The translations under genes were made by a program, and so were the position numbers. Source: Clostridium lentum (GTDB lineage: Bacteria; Bacillota; Clostridia; Clostridiales; Clostridiaceae). Taken from it: a stretch of 64,000 bases of DNA. The notes below the pieces were generated by a model, which had not been told where the DNA came from, ran no database searches, and was given only the letters and a program-made list of their open reading frames with translations. Positions 54,826 to 62,048 of this stretch are shown one piece after another; positions within the stretch are counted from its first letter, which is position 1; each line of letters begins with the position of its first letter. The stretch covers positions 1-64,000 of the forward strand of contig NZ_JACOOQ010000001.1 of assembly GCF_014287815.1 (NCBI RefSeq). The letters run 5' to 3'.

Positions 54826-54901
54826 GCGTCTTTAGCTCAGCAGATAGAGCACCTAGCTCTTTACTAGGGGGTCCGGGGTTCAAGTCCTTGAAGGCGCACC
54901 A
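54826..54901 (+). tRNA. Atypical tRNA-Lys(CUU), copy 2
   Basis: Identical over all 76 nt to copy 1, with the same A19, T37 and wobble-rich T stem. It has its own promoter and terminator and lies 95 bp before the alpha/beta hydrolase gene that starts the mprF cluster. Confidence 0.93.
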
Positions 54902-54930
54902 AAGCAGAAGTTTTACTTCTGCTTTTTTTA
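54901..54930 (+). terminator. Terminator of tRNA-Lys copy 2
   Basis: Same hairpin as copy 1: AAAGCAGAAG with CTTCTGCTTT, then Ts. Confidence 0.9.
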
Positions 54931-54996
54931 TTAACATACTAAATATACAATGAAATTTATGATATTTTAAAATTAAACATATAGGAGGGATATTTT

Positions 54997-55926
54997 ATGA
55001 TAGAAATAAGTGAATATATTGAGATAAATGGTATAAAGCAATATGTTCTTATAACAGGCAATGAAAATGGTCCATTAATGTTATTTCTACATGGAGGACC
55101 AGGAGTATCTCAAATAGGTTTTATAAGGAAATATCAAAGTAAATTAGAAAAAAAATTTCTTGTTGTAAATTGGGATCAAAGAGGTGCAGGAAAATCAAAT
55201 ATAAAAAAATTTTCAAGAAAAGAATTAACTATAGATAATATTATAAATGATGCAATTTCCTTAATAAAGATATTAAGAGAACGTTTTAAGAAAACTCATG
55301 TTTATTTAATAGGTCATTCTTTTGGAAGTTTAATAGGAATAATTTTAGCACAAAAAATCCCTCAATACATAAAGGTATATATATCAGTAGGACAAGTTGT
55401 TAATATAAATGAAGCCGATAAAGTTACTTATAAACTTTTATCACAAAAAATAAAAAAAGAAAACAATAAAAAAGGAATTAATATTTTAAAGAAAATAGGG
55501 AAACCACCATATGTAACAAAAGATAGTATTAGAAATTTAGATAAGTTAATAGAAAAATATAAGGGGGATATTTTTAAAATTAACAAATTATCATTTATAT
55601 TAAATAGTATTTCATTTAAATATTACAGTATATTTGATTGGTTTAGGTTTTTAAGAGGAAGTGTTATTTCAAAAAAATACATGTATTCAGAAATGGCATC
55701 TATAAATTTGTTTAATTTATCGAATAAATTTGAAGTTCCAATATATTTTTGCTGCGGAGATAATGATTATCATACACCAAGTAAAATTATAGAGGATTAT
55801 TATAATTTTATAGATGCACCTAAAAAAGCTTTATATAAATTTAAAACATCAGCACATATGCCAAATGTAGAAGAAGAACTTTGCTTTTATAATATGTGTA
55901 AATCAATATACTTAGATAATGAATAA
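54997..55926 (+). CDS. Alpha/beta hydrolase, proline iminopeptidase-like
   Basis: 309 residues. Oxyanion region HGGPG (residues 32-36), nucleophile Ser108 in GHSFGS, acid in GDNDYHTPS and His in SAHMPNVEEE. A helical cap lies between (about 150-230). It resembles S33 proline iminopeptidases and related hydrolases. No signal peptide is visible, so it acts in the cytoplasm. AGGAGGG precedes the ATG. It stands upstream of an AI-2E-type permease and mprF. Because S33-like alpha/beta hydrolases can remove aminoacyl groups, hydrolysis of aminoacyl-lipids is a possible role, but this is inference. Codons are extremely A/T-biased. Confidence 0.88.
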   Translation: MIEISEYIEINGIKQYVLITGNENGPLMLFLHGGPGVSQIGFIRKYQSKLEKKFLVVNWDQRGAGKSNIKKFSRKELTIDNIINDAISLIKILRERFKKTHVYLIGHSFGSLIGIILAQKIPQYIKVYISVGQVVNINEADKVTYKLLSQKIKKENNKKGINILKKIGKPPYVTKDSIRNLDKLIEKYKGDIFKINKLSFILNSISFKYYSIFDWFRFLRGSVISKKYMYSEMASINLFNLSNKFEVPIYFCCGDNDYHTPSKIIEDYYNFIDAPKKALYKFKTSAHMPNVEEELCFYNMCKSIYLDNE

Positions 55927-55996
55927 ATTTATAGAGTTTAATTATTAGCTGTGAAATTATATAACTAAATAAAATAATTTTATATAAGGAGGTTAA

Positions 55997-57121
55997 ATGA
56001 ATAAAAAATATATTAAAGAAAATATTTTTATAGTAACATATGGATTAATATTATTTTTCATAATACATAATTTAAAGTTTGTATTAAAAACCATAGATAA
56101 TTTAGTAGCAATTACTTTACCTGTTATATTTGGTATAGTTTTAGCATTTCTTTTAAATATACCAATGAGTTTTTTAGAAAGAAAGATTATTTTATTAATA
56201 CAAAAATTAAAAGTAGATAAAAAAAGAGCTTTTAAAATAAGTAGAGCTATATCTTTATTATTAGTACTTTTAATATTTATTTGTGTAATTACATTTACCA
56301 TAAATATAGTTATTCCTGAAATTATAAAGAGTTTTTATATTTTTATAGAAAAAGCTCCAGAGCAAATAAAAAATATACAGGGATTATTAATTAAAAATTA
56401 TGATAATTATTTAATTGATAGTGTATTATCAAAAATTCAAGAAATAGATGGTGATATCTCTAAAATAATAAATAATCTTGTTCAGATTACTTTTTCTGGT
56501 GTTTTAAATATTACTTTAGGAATAACAAATATTTTAATTAATTTTATCTTAGGTTTAATAATATCCATATATATTTTGCTAGAAAAGGAAACTTTAAAAT
56601 ATCAATTAAAACTATTAATAAATACAGTTGCTACTGATAAATACAAAAGTAGTATTATTGAAATATTAAAATTAATTTATAGCAAATTCAAAAAGTACAT
56701 TTTTGGTCAAGCTATTGATTCAGCTATATTGTTTATAATGATATTTATTAGTATGACTATTTTTAAAATTCCATATGCGATATTTATAAGTTTTATTCTT
56801 GCAATATGTGCAGCAGTACCAATTCTTGGTCCACTTATAGGAATTATAATAACAACAATTATTATGATTATAGCTGGATATAAAAATATTTTATTTTTTA
56901 TTTTAATAGTTGTGTTAATGCAACAAATTGAAGGGAATATAATTTATCCAATAGTTGTAGGAAATTCAATAGGGCTTTCTTCACTATATATTGTTGTAGT
57001 AGTCATTGTTTTTTCGAGTCTATTTGGTATTTTTGGCGTAATAATAGGAGTTCCTTTATGTGGAGTGCTTTATGAAATTATATGCAAATATGTATATAAA
57101 AAAGACTTTATAGAAAAATAA
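55997..57121 (+). CDS. AI-2E/YdbI-family transporter
   Basis: 374 residues with about eight membrane segments: two near the N-terminus, one pair near 150-200 and four in the C-terminal half. Family blocks are PVIFGIVLAFLLNIPMSFLE, IPYAIFISFILAICAAVPIL and the GPLIGIIITTI and EGNIIYPIVVGNSIGLSSLY segments. The family was named from AI-2 export in E. coli but most members are of unknown substrate, and some are Na+/H+ antiporters. AGGAGGT precedes the ATG. It is 22 bp from mprF and clearly in one operon with it. Confidence 0.93.
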   Translation: MNKKYIKENIFIVTYGLILFFIIHNLKFVLKTIDNLVAITLPVIFGIVLAFLLNIPMSFLERKIILLIQKLKVDKKRAFKISRAISLLLVLLIFICVITFTINIVIPEIIKSFYIFIEKAPEQIKNIQGLLIKNYDNYLIDSVLSKIQEIDGDISKIINNLVQITFSGVLNITLGITNILINFILGLIISIYILLEKETLKYQLKLLINTVATDKYKSSIIEILKLIYSKFKKYIFGQAIDSAILFIMIFISMTIFKIPYAIFISFILAICAAVPILGPLIGIIITTIIMIIAGYKNILFFILIVVLMQQIEGNIIYPIVVGNSIGLSSLYIVVVVIVFSSLFGIFGVIIGVPLCGVLYEIICKYVYKKDFIEK

Positions 57122-57143
57122 TTCAGTGAAGGGTTAAATAAAA

Positions 57144-59735
57144 ATGAAAATAAATAAAAAATTATTTAGAATAATTCAAAGTATAGTTATAATAACAATA
57201 TTCTTTATTGCTTTTAAAGAGCTATATAAAATATTTATAGATATAGATATAAGTTTATTTAAAAAATATGCTGATAAATTAACAATTGTTAATTTATTAA
57301 TAATTGCAGCATTAGGTGTAATTTCATATATTCCATTATCTTTTTATGATTTAGTAACTAGAAAAAGCATACCTATAGATTTACCAATAGGAAAAGTATA
57401 TAAGTATTCTTGGATTGCCAGCTCAGTTTCAAGTATTGTTGGATTTGGTGGAAGTGCTGCAATTCTTATAAAAAATCACTTTTATAAAAATTATGTTAAA
57501 GATAAATCAGAATTAACAAAAGAAAATTTAAAAGTTGTAGGATTAAATTTAAGTGGATTTTCTTTAATATGTCTTATATATAGTATATGGTGCTTTTTCA
57601 CTATTAAAGAATTTAATATAGTTTTTTATGCATCAATTTTATTTGGACTTTATATTGTAGGAGTTTTAGCTTTTAGTACATGTAAATGTATAAAAGATAA
57701 GAATAAAGAAGCATATTTAATTAATTTGAAGATAATGTCTATTTCGATTCTTGAATGGATAACAACTATTTTATTAATTTATGGATTAATAGTTATTTTA
57801 GGAATAAAAGTAACATTAGTTCAATTTGCACCTGTATATATTAAAGCAATAATAATAGCTATTATTAGTATGGTACCAGGTGGTGCAGGAACATTTGATT
57901 TAACATTACTTGTAGGATTAAAGAAATTTAATGTTCAATCAGAACAAATATTATTATTACTTATATTATATAGGATAAGTTATTATATAGTTCCTTTATT
58001 AATAGGGGTAATATTATACATAACTGAATTATATAACAATACTAATTCAGAAATAAAAGAATTGATGTCAAGAATTAACTCTAAAATAGCAAGTACTATT
58101 TTAACATTAACAGTTTATATTACTGGAATACTTTTAATATTTTGGATAGAGATTGATATTAGTAAAGTAATTCATAGAAGTTCAATATTTAAAATTAATA
58201 TATTGGATTTTGCTTTATATTTAAGTATTGTATTAGGATTTTTATTAGTAGTTTTAGCATCAATTTTAAATACTAGAACTAAAAAAGTATATTATATTTT
58301 AGTAACAAGCTTTGCGTTAATAACATTATTAACAATGACAGTTATAAAAAGTTTTACTAGCTATTTAGTGGTAATCATTGGATGGTTATTAATTATTTTA
58401 AGTAAAAATAGATTTTATAAAAAAGGGTTTATATATACATGGAAAAGTGCTATGAAAAGTATATGCTCAGTTTTAATTTTATTTACTATAAGCTTAATTG
58501 TTAATTCACCTTCTTATTCACAGCTTAATTCATTAGATATTAATTCATTAGATATTAATTCAATAAATATTAATTTTAATTCAGAAGAATTTAATTCAGA
58601 AGAATTTGATTTATCAAAGATTGATATTGAAGAATCAAAAGCATATGTAGAAAGAATAATAATTTCAATATTTTTAGGTGTAATAATTTCAATATCATTA
58701 GTTATAATTTTACTTAATATAAATAGATTTAATAAATTCCCTAAGGAAAAATTAAATAAAGAAAAAATTAAAGAGATAATTTCAAAGCATGGTGGATCAA
58801 GTTTAGCTCATTATGTTTTTGTTGGAGATAAATATGTGTATATAAATGATACAGAAGATGTATTTTTCCAATATCAAATTATAAGTGATAAAATAGTTAT
58901 TTTAGGAAACCCTATAGGAAATGAAAATTCGTTCTTTAATGCTACTAGAGAATTTTATGATTTAGCAGATTTGTATGGATACACATTAGTGTTTACTGGA
59001 GTAGATATAAATATATTCCCAGAGCTTCATGATATGGGATATGATTTTATGAAACTTGGTCAAGAAGCAATTGTAAAATTAGAGGATTTCTCATTAGCAG
59101 GAAATAAAAATAAGAGTAAAAGACAAGCTGTATCTAGAATTGATAAAGCAGGATATACTTTTTCTATAGAAGAACCTCCATTTACAGATGAGCTATTTAA
59201 AGAATTAAAGGATGTTTCTGATGAATGGTTAAATGGTAAAAAAGAGAAAGGGTTCTGTGTAGGTTATTTTGATAGGGAATATATTGAAATGGACAAAATA
59301 GCTATAGTTAGAAATGCTGAAGGAGAAATTAAAGCATTTGCAACAATTATGCCTATGTATGATAATAAAACTCTATCAGTGGATCTTATGAGATTTAAAG
59401 ATATACAATTAAATGGAATAATGGATTTTATATTTGTAAACTTATTTGAATATAGTAAAGAAAATGGATATGAATTCTTTAATTTAGGGTTAGTTCCATT
59501 AGCTGAAGTAGGAGAAAGTAAGTATTCATTTATAAGGGAAAAAATAGCATATCAAATATTTATTAATGGAAACTTTATTTATTCTTTTAAAGGATTAAAA
59601 AAGTTTAAAGATAAATATGCAAGTGATTGGAATGAAAAGTATATAGCTTATAAGAAAGAAAGTTCACTAGTAATTACATGTATTCAAATATTAAAACTTT
59701 TATCTCAAGAAAAAGATACTAGTGATAAAAATTAA
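57144..59735 (+). CDS. mprF: Phosphatidylglycerol lysyltransferase/flippase MprF
   Basis: 863 residues. The N-terminal flippase domain has about fourteen membrane segments in total (residues 10-530), with the conserved SSIVGFGGSAAILIKNHFYK and ISMVPGGAGTFDLTLLVGLK. The cytoplasmic C-terminal DUF2156 transferase domain (about 545-850) has GDKYVYINDTEDVFFQYQII, NKSKRQAVSRIDKAGYTFSI and SVDLMRFKDIQLNGIMDFIF. The family moves lysine (or alanine) from aminoacyl-tRNA to phosphatidylglycerol and flips the product outward, giving resistance to cationic peptides. Amino acid specificity cannot be read from sequence. An extracytoplasmic linker contains short repeats (58526-58608). Two tRNA-Lys genes lie upstream of its operon. 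Confidence 0.95.
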   Translation: MKINKKLFRIIQSIVIITIFFIAFKELYKIFIDIDISLFKKYADKLTIVNLLIIAALGVISYIPLSFYDLVTRKSIPIDLPIGKVYKYSWIASSVSSIVGFGGSAAILIKNHFYKNYVKDKSELTKENLKVVGLNLSGFSLICLIYSIWCFFTIKEFNIVFYASILFGLYIVGVLAFSTCKCIKDKNKEAYLINLKIMSISILEWITTILLIYGLIVILGIKVTLVQFAPVYIKAIIIAIISMVPGGAGTFDLTLLVGLKKFNVQSEQILLLLILYRISYYIVPLLIGVILYITELYNNTNSEIKELMSRINSKIASTILTLTVYITGILLIFWIEIDISKVIHRSSIFKINILDFALYLSIVLGFLLVVLASILNTRTKKVYYILVTSFALITLLTMTVIKSFTSYLVVIIGWLLIILSKNRFYKKGFIYTWKSAMKSICSVLILFTISLIVNSPSYSQLNSLDINSLDINSININFNSEEFNSEEFDLSKIDIEESKAYVERIIISIFLGVIISISLVIILLNINRFNKFPKEKLNKEKIKEIISKHGGSSLAHYVFVGDKYVYINDTEDVFFQYQIISDKIVILGNPIGNENSFFNATREFYDLADLYGYTLVFTGVDINIFPELHDMGYDFMKLGQEAIVKLEDFSLAGNKNKSKRQAVSRIDKAGYTFSIEEPPFTDELFKELKDVSDEWLNGKKEKGFCVGYFDREYIEMDKIAIVRNAEGEIKAFATIMPMYDNKTLSVDLMRFKDIQLNGIMDFIFVNLFEYSKENGYEFFNLGLVPLAEVGESKYSFIREKIAYQIFINGNFIYSFKGLKKFKDKYASDWNEKYIAYKKESSLVITCIQILKLLSQEKDTSDKN
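58526..58608 (+). repeat. Short tandem repeats in the mprF linker
   Basis: Two in-frame 15-bp repeats encode LNSLDINSLDINSININ, and a second pair encodes FNSEEFNSEEF (about residues 461-488). They lie in a hydrophilic loop between two membrane segments. They could vary in copy number by replication slippage without shifting the frame. Confidence 0.85.
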
Positions 59736-59751
59736 TTTAGATATTATAAAT

Positions 59752-59785
59752 AAAAACTCTCGGTTATTAAGCCGGGAGTTTTTAT
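59752..59785. terminator. Bidirectional terminator between mprF and the ltaS-like gene
   Basis: AAAAACTCTCGG pairs with CCGGGAGTTTTT, with A and T runs on either side, between two convergent genes. Confidence 0.88.
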
Positions 59786-59786
59786 T

Positions 59787-61847
59787 TTACTGTATTATAG
59801 TTTTCTCAAGAGAAAGTATGTCACTGTTTTCATTTAAAACATCACCATAAATATATGGTTCAGATTTACTTAAAGTAAAGTTGGTAATAGTAACTTGATC
59901 TACCCTTATAGAATCTGAATCACTTAGCTTTGTATCATCAAGCATTAGATAATTTGGAGATATAAAGGTAGTTGATTTTTCATGACCATTTATAGCAATT
60001 CTACTGAATGTAGTAAAGTTTTCTCCTTCTACAAATACTTGACCATCTTGTTCATACACATTAGATATTGTTATTGGGGCAACTCCCATTTGTAATTTAG
60101 TTCTTTCAAATGGATTAATTCCACCATAGATATATTGATTACCATAAAGCATATCATATTGAAGAAGCTTTAAGTTACGTTGATAATCTTCATCTTCTGA
60201 ATGATTTTGATGGAAGTTTATTAAAGTTCCAGCAGTTAGATGAAGTCTATCAAGAGTGTATGAAGTTAATTGATAAGCATATAAGTTCTTATCTTCCTTA
60301 GGTAAGTTAAAATTAGACCACATTACATAAGGAGTTTCAAAGTTATTATTATAAGTAAGGTCCTCATTTTCAATACCTAAGCTTGGTAAGTGATCACCAT
60401 ACATAACTAACACTATATCTTCATCATAGTTAGATAATGATTGGATTAATTCACCAATAAAGTTATCCATTTCATGAATTTCATTAGTATAATATTCATA
60501 TGCATAACGAGTTCCTTCGTCTTCAATGCCACCAACAGTTATTGCTGGGTTTTCAAGAACTTTATGTTCAGGATAATCACCGTGACCTTGAACAGAAATA
60601 GTATAAACATAATCTTGTTGATCCACAGTAGAATCTAGTGCTTTGATTATTTCTTCAGTAAGGACTCTATCTTTTGCCCAGCCTAAAGGTGTATATTCAA
60701 GGTTGTTCATATATTCAATAGATGTAAAGGTATCGAAACCTAATCTTGAAAATACTCTATGTCTTGTATAAAAGGTACCTTTATTATTATGGATTGCATG
60801 AGAACTATATCCTAAATCTTTTAAAGAGTAAGCAGCACTTTCAACTGTCTTTTCCTTTAAGATTGATTTATAAGGATATTCTCCAGGTCCAAAGTAATCT
60901 AAGCTCATTCCTGAAATAATTTCAAATTCAGTGTTAGCAGTACCGGCTCCAATAGATGGAACCTCCACTAATCCAGAAGAATAATTTTTAGATAAGCTTC
61001 TGAAATTAGGAATTGGATCTTGTGAGAAAGTTACTCCTTCAACTTGTGTAATATCGAAGAATGACTCTAATTGCAAGAAGATAATATTTGGAGTTCCATA
61101 TTGTTCATTTGCTAGAGAGCTTGTACTAGCTAATACAGATATGTTATCTTCATCGGCACCAACTTGTGTATCTTTTGTAAAGATACTATTGATTGTTTCT
61201 TCAGAGTAATTAGTAGGTTTATCTATTCCTGTATTTAATAATGTATTACCAAAGCAATAAGGGAATCCATAATCTAAATAAGCAAAAGCTATATTTCCAA
61301 AGTAATCGGTAATAATATTAGCTTTTAAAGCAATCTTTGTTACTCCAAAAAAAGAAAAGAATAGTAATAAGAATGTTGGAATGTTTCTGCTATATTTAAT
61401 TTTGCCTTGGTATTTTGGTGCAAATATAAAGAATAAAACAAGACCAATTAAGGCAAGTATTAATCCACCACAAATTAAAATTAATTGGAAATTATTAAAA
61501 TAAGTATGCAACAATGAAAAAGCATTTTTTATCATTGTAAAATCAACTGCTGTAAAAGGGGTAACTCTACTACTTAAAATAATACCGTTAGTTATTCCGA
61601 ATCCAAGCCAAATAGTACAAATTACTGCATAAACGAAAACACGTCTTTTAAATAAGAATATAAGTGCTAATGATATACAGATAATGAAAGAGTTATATAA
61701 GAACACAAGTGGACTTTTTGTCATGTATTTAAAGCCTTCTACCAATGACCTTCTACTAAAAAACTCTATTGCTAAGTTTAAAAACATTGATGTTAATATA
61801 CAAATAAAAATAGGGTTTTTAAAAGGATTTTTTTTAAAAACTTTCAT
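59787..61847 (-). CDS. LtaS-family lipoteichoic acid synthase with extra C-terminal domain
   Basis: 686 residues. Five membrane segments in the first 190 residues, then an extracellular sulfatase-type domain. The putative nucleophile Thr303 lies in SIGAGTANTEFE; metal-site motifs include IIFLQLESFFDI, SVQGHGDYP and VMYGDHLPSLG. The family polymerises glycerol phosphate from phosphatidylglycerol onto a lipid anchor. Unlike classical LtaS the chain continues for about 100 residues after the catalytic domain with a beta-rich segment (ITISNVYEQDGQVFVEGENF, then SRIAINGHEKSTTFISPNYL) resembling an IPT/TIG fold. GGGAGG precedes the ATG on the minus strand. It is next to a YfhO gene. Confidence 0.92.
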   Translation of the reverse strand: MKVFKKNPFKNPIFICILTSMFLNLAIEFFSRRSLVEGFKYMTKSPLVFLYNSFIICISLALIFLFKRRVFVYAVICTIWLGFGITNGIILSSRVTPFTAVDFTMIKNAFSLLHTYFNNFQLILICGGLILALIGLVLFFIFAPKYQGKIKYSRNIPTFLLLFFSFFGVTKIALKANIITDYFGNIAFAYLDYGFPYCFGNTLLNTGIDKPTNYSEETINSIFTKDTQVGADEDNISVLASTSSLANEQYGTPNIIFLQLESFFDITQVEGVTFSQDPIPNFRSLSKNYSSGLVEVPSIGAGTANTEFEIISGMSLDYFGPGEYPYKSILKEKTVESAAYSLKDLGYSSHAIHNNKGTFYTRHRVFSRLGFDTFTSIEYMNNLEYTPLGWAKDRVLTEEIIKALDSTVDQQDYVYTISVQGHGDYPEHKVLENPAITVGGIEDEGTRYAYEYYTNEIHEMDNFIGELIQSLSNYDEDIVLVMYGDHLPSLGIENEDLTYNNNFETPYVMWSNFNLPKEDKNLYAYQLTSYTLDRLHLTAGTLINFHQNHSEDEDYQRNLKLLQYDMLYGNQYIYGGINPFERTKLQMGVAPITISNVYEQDGQVFVEGENFTTFSRIAINGHEKSTTFISPNYLMLDDTKLSDSDSIRVDQVTITNFTLSKSEPYIYGDVLNENSDILSLEKTIIQ

Positions 61848-62015
61848 TTTTACCTCCCATAAATTATATACAAAATATTATATTTGTTAAATAAAGTTAA
61901 TATTTCAAAAGTAATTTTAGCACTTTTTTAGCAAAAGTAAATACTTTAGGTAAAAATGTAATAAATTTGTAACTAATGTACGTTTTCTAAAGTACTGGTG
62001 GTAAATATTTATTAA

Positions 62016-62048
62016 ATAAAAAGAAAGGTGAAAAACATCACCTTCCTT
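62016..62048 (-). terminator. Terminator after the yfhO-like gene
   Basis: On the minus strand AAGGAAGGTG pairs with CACCTTTCTT, followed by a T-rich run. It begins in the stop codon. Confidence 0.8.

Larger units (their letters stand above)
54586..54948 (+). repeat. Tandem duplication, unit 2
   Basis: 363 bp, the second direct copy of 54221-54585, immediately adjacent. Differences include CATCTTG for CATGTTG, CCTACCTT for CCTAACTT and GTATGATC for GTATAATC. The tRNA and its promoter boxes are unchanged. Confidence 0.93.
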
